A stretch of 64,000 nt of DNA from Sphingomonas limnosediminicola (GTDB taxonomy: Bacteria; Pseudomonadota; Alphaproteobacteria; Sphingomonadales; Sphingomonadaceae). Made by a program: the position numbers and the translations under genes. The stretch is from contig NZ_BAABBM010000001.1 of the NCBI RefSeq assembly GCF_039537965.1, positions 2,455,501-2,519,500 of the forward strand. The letters run 5' to 3'. The notes under the pieces are model-generated. The model ran no database searches. It was not told where the DNA came from and worked only from the letters and a program-made list of their open reading frames with translations. Every line of letters starts with the position of its first letter. Position 1 is the first letter of the stretch. Shown piece after piece: positions 51,569 through 61,416 of the stretch.

Positions 51569-52474
51569 ATGCGCACCGGCGTGATCGCGAAGAAGGTCGG
51601 AATGACCCGCTTGTTCCAGGCGGACGGTCGGCATGTGCCGGTTACCGTTCTCCAGCTGGAAGAGCTGCAGGTCGTCGGCCGCCGCGAAATGGATAGGGAC
51701 GGCTACACCGCCGTCCAGCTCGGCGCGGGCAAGGCGAAGTCGAAGAACGTCGCCAAGCCGCAGCGCACTGCATTCGGCAAGGTCGAAGTCGAGCCCAAGG
51801 CGAGGGTCGCCGAGTTCCGCGTCGCTGAAGACGCGCTGCTCGACGTTGGCGCGCTCATCAGCGCGGACCACTTCGTTCCGGGTCAGCTGGTCGACGTTGC
51901 CGGCGTTACGCAGGGCAAGGGCTTTGCCGGCGCCATGAAGCGCTGGAACTTCGGCGGTCTGCGCGCCACGCACGGCGTTTCCGTCTCGCACCGATCGCAC
52001 GGTTCGACCGGTAACCGCCAGGATCCGGGCCGCGTCTTCAAGAACAAGAAGATGGCCGGTCACATGGGCGCGCGTAACCGCACGCAGCAGAACCTCGAGA
52101 TCGTCCGCACGGACCCGATCCGCGGCCTGCTGTTCGTCAAGGGCTCGGTCCCGGGCCACAAGGGCGCGTGGCTGAGCGTCACGGATGCCATCAAGCTTCC
52201 GCGTCACGAGAGCGCGCCGTACCCGGCGGGTCTGATCGACACGAAAGCGAAGATCGACGAATCCGAACTGCCTGTCGCTGGCCTGGTCGACGATGCGGCC
52301 GTCCACGAAATCCCGGCGCTCCCGAGCGACGAGGAAGTGGCGGCGATCGCGGCTGAGCAGGAAGCCGGCGCCGCGGCCGAGGCTGAGGCCGAAGCGGCTG
52401 CAGAGAATGAAGCCCCGGCGGAAGAGTCCAAGTCTGACGCCAAGGGCTCGGCCGACGAGAGCAAGGAAAGCTAA
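51569..52474 (+). CDS. rplC: 50S ribosomal protein L3 with long acidic C-terminal tail
   Basis: 301 residues, against about 210 for E. coli L3. The core ([16 protein letters not shown] to about 225, including [20 protein letters not shown] near the peptidyl-transferase loop) is normal. The extra 75 residues are almost only Ala, Glu, Asp, Ser and Lys ([17 protein letters not shown]..) and look disordered. Start at 51569 behind GAGGAG. Confidence 0.97.
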   Translation: MRTGVIAKKVGMTRLFQADGRHVPVTVLQLEELQVVGRREMDRDGYTAVQLGAGKAKSKNVAKPQRTAFGKVEVEPKARVAEFRVAEDALLDVGALISADHFVPGQLVDVAGVTQGKGFAGAMKRWNFGGLRATHGVSVSHRSHGSTGNRQDPGRVFKNKKMAGHMGARNRTQQNLEIVRTDPIRGLLFVKGSVPGHKGAWLSVTDAIKLPRHESAPYPAGLIDTKAKIDESELPVAGLVDDAAVHEIPALPSDEEVAAIAAEQEAGAAAEAEAEAAAENEAPAEESKSDAKGSADESKES

Positions 52475-52475
52475 G

Positions 52476-53102
52476 ATGAAGGTCAAGGTACAGACCCTCG
52501 ACGCCAAGGCTGGCGGCGACATCGAGCTCAACGACGAGATTTTCGCCGTCGAGCCGCGCGCCGACATCCTTCACCGCGTCGTCACCTGGCAGCTCATCAA
52601 CCGTCGTGCTCCGGCGCGCGCGGCTCGTGAGCGCAGCGATGTTGCCCGCACCGGCAAGAAGTTCGGTCGCCAGAAGGGCGGCGGTACGGCTCGTCACGGC
52701 GATCGTCGCGCCCCGATCTTCATCGGCGGCGGCAAGGCCCACGGCCCGCGCGCCCGGGTGTTCAGCGCATCGCTCAACAAGAAGGTTCGCGCACTCGGCC
52801 TGAAGATGGCGCTTTCGTCGAAGGCTCGCGACGGCAACTTGGTTGTCCTCGACAACCTCGACGTCGCCGAGGGCAAGACGAAGGTCCTTCGCGATCAGCT
52901 CGGCAAGCTTGGCTTCGGCAAGACTGCGCTGGTGATCGACGGTGACGCGCTCAACGTCGGCTTCGCCCGCGCGTCGTCGAACCTCGGGAGCGTCAACCTG
53001 CTCCCGGCGATGGGCGCCAATGTTTACGACATCATGCGGCACGACACGCTGGTCCTGACCCGCGCGGCCGTCGAGAAGCTGGAGGCCCGTTTCAATGGCT
53101 AA
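52476..53102 (+). CDS. rplD: 50S ribosomal protein L4
   Basis: A 208-residue exit-tunnel protein. The tunnel loop [21 protein letters not shown] is conserved, as is the terminal domain. It starts one base after the rplC stop and overlaps rplW by eight bases. In E. coli L4 represses the S10 operon; the structured spacer upstream of rplC makes a similar role worth testing. Confidence 0.97.
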   Translation: MKVKVQTLDAKAGGDIELNDEIFAVEPRADILHRVVTWQLINRRAPARAARERSDVARTGKKFGRQKGGGTARHGDRRAPIFIGGGKAHGPRARVFSASLNKKVRALGLKMALSSKARDGNLVVLDNLDVAEGKTKVLRDQLGKLGFGKTALVIDGDALNVGFARASSNLGSVNLLPAMGANVYDIMRHDTLVLTRAAVEKLEARFNG

Positions 53103-53418
53103 GAAGCCGCAGCCGGCAGCCCCAGAGGTTCGCCATTTCGATATCGTGCTCGCGCCGCACATCACCGAGAAGTCGACGCTCCTGTCGGAATCGAACTCGG
53201 TCGTGTTCAAGGTCGCGCCGCGCGCCACCAAGCCGGAGATCAAGGCGGCGGTTGAAGCGCTGTTCGGCGTCAGCGTCGTCAGTGTGAACACGCTCACGTC
53301 CAAGGGCAAGACCAAGAAGTGGAAAGGTCGTCCCTACCAACGTTCGGACGTCAAGAAGGCTATCGTTCGCCTGGCCGAGGGCCAGTCGATCGACATCACT
53401 GAAGGGGCTCGGAGCTAA
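53095..53418 (+). CDS. rplW: 50S ribosomal protein L23
   Basis: A 107-residue protein at the exit-tunnel mouth, docking site for trigger factor and [17 protein letters not shown] and the [21 protein letters not shown] hairpin are typical. Overlaps rplD by eight bases and rplB by one (TAATG). Confidence 0.97.
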   Translation: MAKKPQPAAPEVRHFDIVLAPHITEKSTLLSESNSVVFKVAPRATKPEIKAAVEALFGVSVVSVNTLTSKGKTKKWKGRPYQRSDVKKAIVRLAEGQSIDITEGARS

Positions 53419-54254
53419 TGGCTCTCAAGCAATATAAGCCGACCTCCCCGGCCCGCCGCGGCCTGATCCTGGTCGACAAGTCGGCGCTGTGGAAGGGCAA
53501 GCCCGTCAAGGCGCTGACCGAAGGCAAGCGCAAGACCGGTGGCCGCAACAACAAGGGCCATGTGACCTCGCGCGGTATCGCCGGCGGTCACAAACAGAAG
53601 TACCGCTACATCGATTTCAAGCGCCGTACCTGGGACGTCGCTGCGACGGTTGAGCGGCTCGAGTACGACCCTAACCGGTCGGCGTTCATCGCGCTCGTGA
53701 CCTACGAGGGCGGCGAGCAGGCCTACATCATCGCGCCGCAGCGTCTTGCGCCGGGTGACAAGGTTGTCGCCGGCAAGAAGGTCGACGTGAAGCCGGGCAA
53801 TGCGATGGAAATTGGCCAGATGCCCGTCGGAACCATCGTGCACAACGTGGAGCTGAAGCCGGGCAAGGGCGGCCAGATCGCCCGCGCGGCAGGCACCTAT
53901 GTGCAGGTCGTCGGACGCGATCGCGGCATGGTCATCGTCAGGCTGAATTCAGGCGAGCAGCGCTATGTGCGCTCCGACTGCATGGCGACGGTTGGCGCGG
54001 TGTCGAACCCCGACAACGCGAACCAGACGCTCGCCAAGGCCGGCCGCACCCGTTGGCTCGGCAAGCGCCCGCTGACCCGCGGCGTCGCCAAGAACCCGGT
54101 CGACCACCCCCACGGCGGCGGTGAAGGCCGGACCTCGGGCGGCCGCCATCCGGTTACCCCGTGGGGCAAGCCGACCAAGGGTGCTCGCACCCGTCACAAC
54201 AAGGCGACGGACAAGTTCATCATCCGCAGCCGTCACGCGAAGAAGAAGGGTTAA
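53418..54254 (+). CDS. rplB: 50S ribosomal protein L2
   Basis: A 278-residue protein needed for subunit association and peptidyl transfer. It has [26 protein letters not shown] and the functionally essential [11 protein letters not shown] motif near the C-terminus. Its ATG overlaps the rplW stop. Confidence 0.98.
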   Translation: MALKQYKPTSPARRGLILVDKSALWKGKPVKALTEGKRKTGGRNNKGHVTSRGIAGGHKQKYRYIDFKRRTWDVAATVERLEYDPNRSAFIALVTYEGGEQAYIIAPQRLAPGDKVVAGKKVDVKPGNAMEIGQMPVGTIVHNVELKPGKGGQIARAAGTYVQVVGRDRGMVIVRLNSGEQRYVRSDCMATVGAVSNPDNANQTLAKAGRTRWLGKRPLTRGVAKNPVDHPHGGGEGRTSGGRHPVTPWGKPTKGARTRHNKATDKFIIRSRHAKKKG

Positions 54255-54257
54255 TCC

Positions 54258-54533
54258 ATGGCCCGTTCCATCTGGAAAGGTCCGTTCGTCGAGCTTTCGC
54301 TTTTGAAGAAGGCGGAAGCTGCTCAGGACAAGGGCGGCCGCGCGCCGATCAAGACCTGGTCGCGACGCTCAACGATCTTGCCGCAGTTCGTCGGCCTGAC
54401 TTTCAATGTCTACAACGGCCGCAAGTTCGTGCCGGTGTCGGTCAACGAAGACATGGTCGGAATGAAGCTCGGTGAATTTGCACCGACCCGCTTCTTCCCG
54501 GGCCACGCCTCCGACAAGAAGGGCAAGCGCTAA
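54258..54533 (+). CDS. rpsS: 30S ribosomal protein S19
   Basis: A 91-residue head protein contacting the A-site finger. [18 protein letters not shown] start and [19 protein letters not shown] end are standard. Overlaps rplV by one base. Confidence 0.97.
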   Translation: MARSIWKGPFVELSLLKKAEAAQDKGGRAPIKTWSRRSTILPQFVGLTFNVYNGRKFVPVSVNEDMVGMKLGEFAPTRFFPGHASDKKGKR

Positions 54534-54910
54534 TGGGCAAGCAGGCTGCACCCCGTAAGGTGGGCGACAAGGAAGCGCTGGCCGTCGGCAACACGATCCG
54601 TGGTTCCGCGCGCAAGCTGAACCTCGTCGCGACCCTGATCCGCGGCCGCAAGGTCGAGGAAGCGCTCAACATCCTGAAGTTCAGCCCGAAGGGCATGAGC
54701 GAGGATGTCTACAAGGTCCTCGCGTCGGCGGTCGCCAATGCCGAGAACAACCACAACCTCGACGTCGACGCCCTCGTCGTGTCGGAGGCGAGTGTCGGCA
54801 AGTCGATCTCGATGAAGCGCTTTGCGACCCGCGCCCGCGGCCGCTCGGCGCGGATCGTCAAGCCGTTCAGCCGTGTCCGCATCGTCGTCCGCGAGCAGGA
54901 AGAAGCGTAA
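54533..54910 (+). CDS. rplV: 50S ribosomal protein L22
   Basis: A 125-residue tunnel protein. The beta-hairpin that lines the macrolide-binding stretch of the tunnel ([22 protein letters not shown]-terminal) is intact. Overlaps rpsS and rpsC by one base each (TAATG). Confidence 0.97.
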   Translation: MGKQAAPRKVGDKEALAVGNTIRGSARKLNLVATLIRGRKVEEALNILKFSPKGMSEDVYKVLASAVANAENNHNLDVDALVVSEASVGKSISMKRFATRARGRSARIVKPFSRVRIVVREQEEA

Positions 54911-55623
54911 TGGGTCAGAAATCGTCTCCTGTCGGGCTTCGCCTGCAGATCAATCGTACCTGGGACAGCCGCTGGTTCGCGGAAGGCCAGGATTACGGCC
55001 GTCTGCTGCTCGAAGACCTGAAGATTCGCCGCACCATCATCGAGAAGCTGCCCCAGGCCGCCATCTCGAAGGTCGTGATTGAGCGTCCCGCCAAGATCTG
55101 TCGCATCTCGATCTATGCCGCTCGTCCGGGCGTCATCATCGGCAAGAAGGGCGCGGACATCGAGAAGCTCAAGAAGGAACTCGGCAAGATGACGAGCTCC
55201 GAGGTGAGCCTCAACATCGTCGAGATCCGCAAGCCCGAGATCGACGCCAAGCTCGTCGCGCAGGGTGTTGCCGACCAGCTCGAGCGCCGCATCGCTTTCC
55301 GCCGCGCCATGAAGCGTGCCGTTCAGTCGGCGCTGCGTCTCGGTGCTGAAGGCATCCGCATTACCTGCGCCGGCCGTCTGGGCGGCGCGGAGATCGCGCG
55401 CACCGAGTGGTATCGCGAAGGCCGCGTTCCGCTGCACACGCTGCGCGGTAACGTCGATTACGCCGAGGCCGAAGCGCACACCGCTTACGGCGTCTGCGGC
55501 GTCAAGGTCTGGGTCTTCAAGGGCGAGATTCTCGGCCACGACCCGCTCGCGCAGGACCGACTGATGATGGAGGCTCAGACCTCCGGCGTCCGTCCGGCCC
55601 GCGAAGAGCGCGGCAACCGGTAA
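54910..55623 (+). CDS. rpsC: 30S ribosomal protein S3
   Basis: A 237-residue protein at the mRNA entry site with helicase activity. [14 protein letters not shown] start, KH domain with [14 protein letters not shown], and the C-terminal domain with [17 protein letters not shown] are complete. Confidence 0.97.
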   Translation: MGQKSSPVGLRLQINRTWDSRWFAEGQDYGRLLLEDLKIRRTIIEKLPQAAISKVVIERPAKICRISIYAARPGVIIGKKGADIEKLKKELGKMTSSEVSLNIVEIRKPEIDAKLVAQGVADQLERRIAFRRAMKRAVQSALRLGAEGIRITCAGRLGGAEIARTEWYREGRVPLHTLRGNVDYAEAEAHTAYGVCGVKVWVFKGEILGHDPLAQDRLMMEAQTSGVRPAREERGNR

Positions 55624-55642
55624 GCGCGAAGGATAGTAAGAC

Positions 55643-56077
55643 ATGCTGCAACCTAAGCGCACCAAGTTCCGCAAGGCCTTCAAGGGCCGCATCCACGGCA
55701 ACGCCAAGGGTGGGACCGAGCTCAACTTCGGCGCCTTTGGCCTCAAGGCCATGGAGCCGGAGCGGATCACCGCGCGCCAGATCGAGGCGGCTCGCCGCGC
55801 GATCACGCGTCACATCAAGCGCTCCGGGCGCTTGTGGATCCGCATCTTCCCGGACGTTCCGGTCAGCTCGAAGCCGGCCGAAGTTCGCATGGGCTCGGGC
55901 AAGGGCTCGCCTGAGTTCTGGGTCGCTCGCGTGAAGCCGGGCCGCATCCTGTTCGAGCTCGACGGCGTCCCCGGCCACCTCGCCAAGACCGCTTTCGAGC
56001 GTGCGGCGGAGAAGCTGCCGATTAAGACGAAGGTCGTGGCTCGCCTGGGCGAGTCTCTGGCCGGAGAGGAAAAGTAA
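55643..56077 (+). CDS. rplP: 50S ribosomal protein L16
   Basis: A 144-residue A-site protein. [38 protein letters not shown] and the [17 protein letters not shown] loop are conserved. Preceded by AAGGATAG; rpmC follows after one base. Confidence 0.97.
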   Translation: MLQPKRTKFRKAFKGRIHGNAKGGTELNFGAFGLKAMEPERITARQIEAARRAITRHIKRSGRLWIRIFPDVPVSSKPAEVRMGSGKGSPEFWVARVKPGRILFELDGVPGHLAKTAFERAAEKLPIKTKVVARLGESLAGEEK

Positions 56078-56078
56078 G

Positions 56079-56303
56079 ATGGCCGCCAAGAAGGCTAAGA
56101 AGGGCGACCTGAACGTCGCCACCGACGACCAGCTGCAGACGCAGCTGCTCGACCTGAAGCGCGAGCAGTTCAACCTGCGCTTCCAGTCGGCGACCAACCA
56201 GCTCGAGAAGCCGTCGCGGGTGCGCGAGGTGCGCCGCACCATCGCCCGCATCAAGACGCTTCAGCACCAGCGCGCCCGCGCCGCCGAACCGGCGCAGGGT
56301 TGA
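56079..56303 (+). CDS. rpmC: 50S ribosomal protein L29
   Basis: A 74-residue two-helix protein by the tunnel exit. The core [38 protein letters not shown] is standard; the first dozen residues are a Lys/Ala-rich extension ([12 protein letters not shown]). Start at 56079 behind GGAGAGGA. Confidence 0.96.
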   Translation: MAAKKAKKGDLNVATDDQLQTQLLDLKREQFNLRFQSATNQLEKPSRVREVRRTIARIKTLQHQRARAAEPAQG

Positions 56304-56316
56304 GGAGAAGATAGGA

Positions 56317-56703
56317 ATGCCAAAGCGCGTCCTCACCGGCACCGTGGTGTCCGACAAGGGTGAAAAGACGGTGGTGGTCCGTGTCGAGCGTCGGGTGAAG
56401 CACCCGCTGTACGGCAAGATTATCAAGCTGTCGAAGAAGTACCACGCTCACGACGCGGCCAATGAGTTCCACGTCGGCGAGGTCGTTCGCATCGAAGAAT
56501 GCGCTCCGATCTCGAAGCTGAAGACGTGGACGGTCGTCGATCGCATTGGCGTGGCCAGGGCCCAGAAGTCGGACATCGCCGACGTCGAAGCCGTCAGCCC
56601 GCAGGTCGAGAATTCGCAGCCGGCTGAAGAGAAGGCCGAAAAGCCCGCCAAGAAGCCGTCGAAGAAGGCCAAGGCCGACGACGTCGCCGAAGCGGAAGCC
56701 TGA
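56317..56703 (+). CDS. rpsQ: 30S ribosomal protein S17 with Lys/Ala/Glu-rich C-terminal tail
   Basis: 128 residues against 80-90 in most bacteria. The OB-fold core ([26 protein letters not shown] to [16 protein letters not shown]) ends near residue 77-82; a 45-residue charged tail follows ([20 protein letters not shown]..), predicted disordered. Confidence 0.96.
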   Translation: MPKRVLTGTVVSDKGEKTVVVRVERRVKHPLYGKIIKLSKKYHAHDAANEFHVGEVVRIEECAPISKLKTWTVVDRIGVARAQKSDIADVEAVSPQVENSQPAEEKAEKPAKKPSKKAKADDVAEAEA

Positions 56704-56732
56704 GAAGTTTTTGAGAGGATAAGGGTCGAACC

Positions 56733-57101
56733 ATGATCCAGATGCAGTCCAACCTGGACGTTGCGGACAACAGCGGTGCGAAGCGCGTTCAGTGCATCAA
56801 GGTGCTGGGCGGCTCCAAGCGCCGCGTTGCCGGCGTTGGCGACATCATCGTCGTCAGCGTCAAGGAAGCCGCGCCGCGTGGCCGCGTGAAGAAGGGCGAC
56901 GTTCACCGCGCGGTGATCGTTCGTACCGCCAAGGACATCCGCCGTCCCGACGGTTCGGTGATCCGCTTTGATTCCAATGCGGCCGTGCTGGTCAACAAGA
57001 ATGAGGAGCCGATCGGCACCCGTATCTTTGGCCCGGTCGTCCGTGAGCTTCGTGCGCGCAAGCACATGAAGATCATCAGCCTTGCGCCGGAGGTCCTGTA
57101 A
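56733..57101 (+). CDS. rplN: 50S ribosomal protein L14
   Basis: A 122-residue intersubunit-bridge protein, binding site for the silencing factor Rsf[29 protein letters not shown] start and [18 protein letters not shown] end are standard. First gene of the spc group; 29 bases from rpsQ, so read through from S10. Confidence 0.97.
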   Translation: MIQMQSNLDVADNSGAKRVQCIKVLGGSKRRVAGVGDIIVVSVKEAAPRGRVKKGDVHRAVIVRTAKDIRRPDGSVIRFDSNAAVLVNKNEEPIGTRIFGPVVRELRARKHMKIISLAPEVL

Positions 57102-57103
57102 TC

Positions 57104-57424
57104 ATGGCCGCTTCGAAGATCCGCAAGGGCGACACGGTCGTCATCCTGTCGGGCAAGGACAAGGGCAAGACGGGCGAAGTCGTCCGCTCGATCCCGAAGG
57201 ATAACAAGGTCGTGGTGTCGGGCGTGAATGTTCATGCGCGCCATCGCAAGGCGTCGCAAACGAACCCGCAGGGCGGGATCGAGCGCAAGGAAGCGCCGCT
57301 TCACGTGTCGAACGTCGCGATCGCCGACCCGAAGACGGGCAAGGCGACCCGCGTGCGCTTCGAGGAGCGCGACGGCAAGAAGGTCCGCGTCGCGGCCAAG
57401 TCCGGAGAGCTGATCAATGGCTGA
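57104..57424 (+). CDS. rplX: 50S ribosomal protein L24
   Basis: A 106-residue assembly initiator. KOW motif [22 protein letters not shown] and [17 protein letters not shown] are conserved. Overlaps rplE by eight bases. Confidence 0.97.
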   Translation: MAASKIRKGDTVVILSGKDKGKTGEVVRSIPKDNKVVVSGVNVHARHRKASQTNPQGGIERKEAPLHVSNVAIADPKTGKATRVRFEERDGKKVRVAAKSGELING

Positions 57425-58133
57425 CGAAAAGAACGAACAGCAGGTCGAGAACGCTGAGGTCGAGAAGACCGAAGCGGCACCTGCGGCTGCCGAGAAGGCG
57501 CCCAAGGCTGAGAAGGCCGCTGCTGCGCCCAAGGCCGAGAAATCGAAGAAGGCGGCGAAGACCGAAGGCTACACGCCGCGGCTTCGGACCGACTACGACG
57601 ATCGCATCGTCCCGGCGATGATCGAAAAGTTCGGCTACAAGAACAAGTTCGAGGTGCCGAGGCTCGACAAGATCGTCATCAACATGGGCGTTGGTGAAGC
57701 GACCCAGGACAAGAAGAAGGTCGAGACGGCCGCTGCGGAGCTGCAGCAGATTGCCGGCCAGAAGCCGGTCATCACCAAGGCCAAGAAGTCGATCGCGCAG
57801 TTCAAGCTGCGTGAGGGCATGCCGATCGGCTGCAAGGTTACGCTCCGCCGCGAGCGTATGTACGAGTTCCTCGATCGTCTGGTGACGATCGCGCTCCCCC
57901 GCGTCCGCGATTTCCGCGGGCTGAATGCCAAGTCGTTCGACGGCCGCGGCAACTACGCGATGGGGCTCAAGGAGCAGATCATCTTCCCCGAGATCAATTA
58001 CGATCAGATCGACAAGGTCCGGGGAATGGACGTCATCGTAACCACCACCGCGAAGACGGATGAAGAGGCGCGCGAGCTGCTGCGCCTGTTCAACTTCCCC
58101 TTCCCGGCAGAGGAACAGCGGCAGGCCGCGTAA
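57417..58133 (+). CDS. rplE: 50S ribosomal protein L5 with charged N-terminal extension
   Basis: 238 residues against about 180 normally. The first 50 residues are an Ala/Lys/Glu-rich extension ([20 protein letters not shown]..) ahead of the normal start [23 protein letters not shown]. The 5S rRNA-binding core ([39 protein letters not shown]) is intact. The extension is in frame from an ATG overlapping rplX; no internal start with a better ribosome site is seen. Confidence 0.96.
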   Translation: MADEKNEQQVENAEVEKTEAAPAAAEKAPKAEKAAAAPKAEKSKKAAKTEGYTPRLRTDYDDRIVPAMIEKFGYKNKFEVPRLDKIVINMGVGEATQDKKKVETAAAELQQIAGQKPVITKAKKSIAQFKLREGMPIGCKVTLRRERMYEFLDRLVTIALPRVRDFRGLNAKSFDGRGNYAMGLKEQIIFPEINYDQIDKVRGMDVIVTTTAKTDEEARELLRLFNFPFPAEEQRQAA

Positions 58134-58165
58134 GCGGTCTGCCCTTTAGGAGAAGAACTTAAGTC

Positions 58166-58471
58166 ATGGCGAAACTGAGTTCGATCAACAAGAACGAGCG
58201 ACGCAAGAAGCTGTCTGAAAAGCAGGCGGCCAAATATGCGAAGCTCAAGGCGATCGCGAACGACGAGTCGAAGGACGAGACGGAGCGCCTGATCGCGCGT
58301 CTCAAGATGGCGGAGCTTCCGCGCAACGGTAACCCGACGCGCATTCGCAACCGCTGCGAGCTGACTGGGCGTTCGCGCGCTTATTATCGCAAGTTCCGTC
58401 TTTCGCGGATCATGCTTCGGGAACTGGCTAACAAAGGCCTGATCCCCGGCGTGACAAAGTCGAGTTGGTAA
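58166..58471 (+). CDS. rpsN: 30S ribosomal protein S14 (zinc-independent form)
   Basis: A 101-residue S14 of the long type without the CxxC..CxxC zinc ribbon; [21 protein letters not shown] and the [11 protein letters not shown] end are typical. TTAGGAGAAG precedes the start. Confidence 0.97.
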   Translation: MAKLSSINKNERRKKLSEKQAAKYAKLKAIANDESKDETERLIARLKMAELPRNGNPTRIRNRCELTGRSRAYYRKFRLSRIMLRELANKGLIPGVTKSSW

Positions 58472-58484
58472 GGGAGCCCTGGGA

Positions 58485-58880
58485 ATGGCAATGACCGATC
58501 CTTTGGGTGATCTGCTCACCCGCATCCGCAACGGCCAGCAGGCGCGCAAGGATTCCATCCTGACGCCGGCATCGAAGCTGCGTGCGCACGTCCTCGATGT
58601 CCTCCAGCGCGAAGGCTATATCCGTGGTTATTCGGAAGAAGAGCTTGCGGGCCAGAAAGGCCTTCGCATTGAGCTCAAGTATTTCGAAGGCCAGCCAGCG
58701 ATCCAGCATCTGGCCCGTGTGTCCAAGCCCGGACGTCGCGTCTACTCGGGCGCTCAGGAGCTTCCGCGCATCCGCAACGGCCTCGGCACGATCATCGTGT
58801 CGACCCCGCGCGGCGTGCTGTCGGACGCCGAAGCGCGCGAGCAGAACGTCGGCGGCGAAGTGCTGGCGGAGGTGTTCTAA
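58485..58880 (+). CDS. rpsH: 30S ribosomal protein S8
   Basis: A 131-residue 16S rRNA-binding protein. [16 protein letters not shown] (from the second ATG at 58491) and [28 protein letters not shown] are conserved. In E. coli S8 represses the spc operon. Overlaps rplF by one base. Confidence 0.97.
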   Translation: MAMTDPLGDLLTRIRNGQQARKDSILTPASKLRAHVLDVLQREGYIRGYSEEELAGQKGLRIELKYFEGQPAIQHLARVSKPGRRVYSGAQELPRIRNGLGTIIVSTPRGVLSDAEAREQNVGGEVLAEVF

Positions 58881-59416
58881 TGTCTCGCATTGGCAAGAAA
58901 CCGATTGCAGTTCCGGCCGGTGTTACAGCCACGGTCGAGAGCGGCACGCTGACCGTCAAGGGCCCGAAGGGCACGCTGGCGATGCAGCTTCTCGACGATC
59001 TCGTGAAGTATGAGATCGCCGATGGCGAGATCCGCGTGACGCCGCTTGTCGACGCACAGCGCAACCGCGCCGCGTGGGGCATGCAGCGTACCAACGTGCA
59101 GAACCTCGTCACCGGCGTGACCGAGGGCTTCACAAAGGTTCTCGAAATCACCGGCGTCGGCTACCGCGCGCAGGCCCAGGGCAAGAACCTGCGCCTTCAG
59201 CTCGGCTACAGCCACGACGTGAACTTCCCCGTTCCGGAGGGCATCGAAGTGAAGACTCCCGACCAGAATACGGTCGAGATCAGCGGCATCGATCGCCAGC
59301 AGGTCGGCCAGGTCGCCGCCGAAATTCGCCGTTGGCGTAAGCCGGAGCCCTACAAGGGCAAGGGCATCAAGTATCGCGGCGAGTATATCTTCCGCAAAGA
59401 AGGCAAGAAGAAGTAA
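58880..59416 (+). CDS. rplF: 50S ribosomal protein L6
   Basis: A 178-residue protein near the sarcin-ricin loop. [16 protein letters not shown] start and [25 protein letters not shown] end are normal. Four bases before rplR. Confidence 0.97.
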   Translation: MSRIGKKPIAVPAGVTATVESGTLTVKGPKGTLAMQLLDDLVKYEIADGEIRVTPLVDAQRNRAAWGMQRTNVQNLVTGVTEGFTKVLEITGVGYRAQAQGKNLRLQLGYSHDVNFPVPEGIEVKTPDQNTVEISGIDRQQVGQVAAEIRRWRKPEPYKGKGIKYRGEYIFRKEGKKK

Positions 59417-59419
59417 GCC

Positions 59420-59773
59420 ATGGCTCATCTCTCTCTCTTCGAGCGTCGCCGCCGCCGTGTTCGCACCACCCTTCGGGCGCGTGCTTCGGGCAAGCCGCGG
59501 CTTTCGGTCCACCGCTCAGGCCGGCACATCTACGCGCAGGTCATCGACGATACGGCGGGCACCACGCTTGCCGCGGCTTCGACCCTGGACAAGGATCTCA
59601 AGGGCAAGACCGGCGCGACCCGCGACGGCGCGGCCGCAGTGGGCAAGGCCCTCGCCGAGCGCGCCAAGAAGGCTGGCGTGTCGACGGTCGTCTTCGACCG
59701 TGGCGGCTTCCTGTTCCATGGCCGAGTGAAGGCCCTCGCCGACGCTGCCCGCGAAGGCGGACTGGAGTTTTAA
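59420..59773 (+). CDS. rplR: 50S ribosomal protein L18
   Basis: A 117-residue 5S rRNA-binding protein. [24 protein letters not shown] [16 protein letters not shown] and the end [27 protein letters not shown] are standard. Abuts rpsE. Confidence 0.97.
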   Translation: MAHLSLFERRRRRVRTTLRARASGKPRLSVHRSGRHIYAQVIDDTAGTTLAAASTLDKDLKGKTGATRDGAAAVGKALAERAKKAGVSTVVFDRGGFLFHGRVKALADAAREGGLEF

Positions 59774-60532
59774 ATGGCTGACGAAAACCAGACCAACGAA
59801 GTCAACACCGACCCGGCAGAGACCGCGGTGGTTGCTGAAGCTGCGCCGGCACAACCGGAAGAGCAGCGGCAGAACCGTGGCCCGCGTGGCGGCCGTGGCG
59901 GCGGCGCAGGCCGTGGCCGTGGCGGCAACGATCGTGGCGGTGGCCGTGGCCGTCGTGACGACCGCCGTGGCGGCCGTGGCGGGGATGACGATGGCGGCGA
60001 AGAGCTGATCGAGAAGCTCGTCCACATCAACCGCGTCTCCAAGACCGTGAAGGGCGGCAAGCGCTTCGGTTTCGCGGCGCTCGTGGTCGTCGGCGACGGC
60101 AAGGGCCGTGCCGGCTTCGGTCATGGCAAGGCTCGCGAAGTTCCTGAGGCAATCAGCAAGGCGACTGCCGCTGCGAAGAAGGCAATGATTCGCGTTCCGC
60201 TGCGCGATGGCCGCACGCTGCATCATGACGGCCTGGGCCACTTCGGCGCCGGTCGCGTGACGGTCCGTACCGCTCCGGCGGGTACCGGCATTATCGCCGG
60301 TGGTCCGATGCGTGCGATCTTCGAAAGCCTCGGCGTTGCCGACGTCGTCACCAAGTCGGTCGGCACGTCCAACCCGTACAACATGATCCGCGCGACCTTC
60401 GAGGCGCTCAAGGAGCAAACGAGCCCGCGCTCGGTTGCCCAGCGCCGCGGCAAGAAGGTTGCCGACCTGCTCGGCCGCGGCGGCGCCACCGTCGCCGAAG
60501 CCGAGGCTCAGGCCGAAGCGGTGACGGAGTAA
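59774..60532 (+). CDS. rpsE: 30S ribosomal protein S5 with RGG-rich N-terminal extension
   Basis: 252 residues against about 165. The first 30 residues are acidic; residues about 35-70 are RGG/GRGG repeats ([25 protein letters not shown]) followed by a short acidic linker, then the normal S5 core from [18 protein letters not shown]. The core motifs ([32 protein letters not shown]) are intact. RGG boxes bind RNA in other proteins; their role on S5 is unknown. ATG directly after the rplR stop. Confidence 0.96.
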   Translation: MADENQTNEVNTDPAETAVVAEAAPAQPEEQRQNRGPRGGRGGGAGRGRGGNDRGGGRGRRDDRRGGRGGDDDGGEELIEKLVHINRVSKTVKGGKRFGFAALVVVGDGKGRAGFGHGKAREVPEAISKATAAAKKAMIRVPLRDGRTLHHDGLGHFGAGRVTVRTAPAGTGIIAGGPMRAIFESLGVADVVTKSVGTSNPYNMIRATFEALKEQTSPRSVAQRRGKKVADLLGRGGATVAEAEAQAEAVTE

Positions 60533-60538
60533 TCTGAC

Positions 60539-60721
60539 ATGGCCAAGATCAAGATCACGCAGACCGGTTCGCCGATCCGCCGCGACAAGACCCAGCGCGC
60601 GACGCTCGTCGGCCTAGGGCTGAACAAGCTGCACCGCAGCGTGGAAGTGGAGGGCACGCCTGAAGTGCTCGGCCAAGTGCGCAAGGTGCAGCATCTGCTT
60701 CGAGTCGAAGAAGCAGCCTAA
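60539..60721 (+). CDS. rpmD: 50S ribosomal protein L30
   Basis: A 60-residue protein: [31 protein letters not shown] with the usual [13 protein letters not shown] [12 protein letters not shown] end. Six bases after rpsE. Confidence 0.96.
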   Translation: MAKIKITQTGSPIRRDKTQRATLVGLGLNKLHRSVEVEGTPEVLGQVRKVQHLLRVEEAA

Positions 60722-60775
60722 CCATCACCGCTCCGCGAGGGGCAGCGCGACAAAAGCGAAAGCGAGTGCAACGAC

Positions 60776-61321
60776 ATGAAACTGAACGAAATTCGTGACA
60801 ACAAGGGCGCGCGTCAGTCGCGCGTTCGCGTCGGCCGTGGCATCGGCTCGGGCCTAGGCAAGACCGCCGGGCGCGGCCAGAAGGGCGCCAAGTCGCGCTC
60901 GGGCGTGAGCATCGCCGGCTTCGAAGGCGGTCAGATGCCGCTCCACATGCGGCTGCCGAAGCGCGGCTTCAACAACATCTTCGCCCGCGACTATGCCGAG
61001 GTGAACATCGGCGCGCTGCAGAAGGCGATCGATGCCGGCAAGCTCGATATCAAGGGCACGCTCGACCATGACGCGCTCAAGGCCGCTGGCCTCGCTCGCG
61101 GCGGCAAGGATGGCGTCCGCCTGCTCGGCAAGGGCGAGCTCAAGGCAAAGCTGGCGCTCAACGTCGCCGGCGTGTCCAAGGGTGCGCGTGAAGCGGTCGA
61201 AAAGGCTGGCGGTTCGATCGAACTGATCGAGCGCAAGGACCCGGCCGAACTCGCCGCTGCCAAGAAGGGCAAGGTGCGTGAAGCGCGGCTTGCTGACAGG
61301 GCCGCTGCTGCGAAGGCCTAA
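60776..61321 (+). CDS. rplO: 50S ribosomal protein L15
   Basis: A 181-residue late-assembly protein, a little longer than the usual 145-165 because of an Ala/Lys-rich C-terminus. The Gly-rich core [24 protein letters not shown] and [20 protein letters not shown] are conserved. AAAGCGAAAG precedes the start; 54 bases from rpmD. Confidence 0.97.
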   Translation: MKLNEIRDNKGARQSRVRVGRGIGSGLGKTAGRGQKGAKSRSGVSIAGFEGGQMPLHMRLPKRGFNNIFARDYAEVNIGALQKAIDAGKLDIKGTLDHDALKAAGLARGGKDGVRLLGKGELKAKLALNVAGVSKGAREAVEKAGGSIELIERKDPAELAAAKKGKVREARLADRAAAAKA

Positions 61322-61355
61322 GGGGTCTTAGACAAGCGGCGTTGAGCCACTATAT

Positions 61356-61397
61356 CGGCGGCGGGGGGCGTTCAGCCCAACCGCCGCCGTTCGTTTT
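61356..61397 (+). terminator. Hairpin with T-tract between rplO and secY (terminator or attenuator)
   Basis: CGGCGGCGG (61356-61364) pairs with CCGCCGCCG (61381-61389); inside, GGGC/GCCC adds a second stem. TTCGTTTTT follows. It lies 35 bases after the rplO stop and 20 before the secY start, with no clear promoter in between, so it may lower read-through from the ribosomal genes into secY-adk. Confidence 0.75.
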
Positions 61398-61416
61398 TCC
61401 GGGGATATATAAGTCG

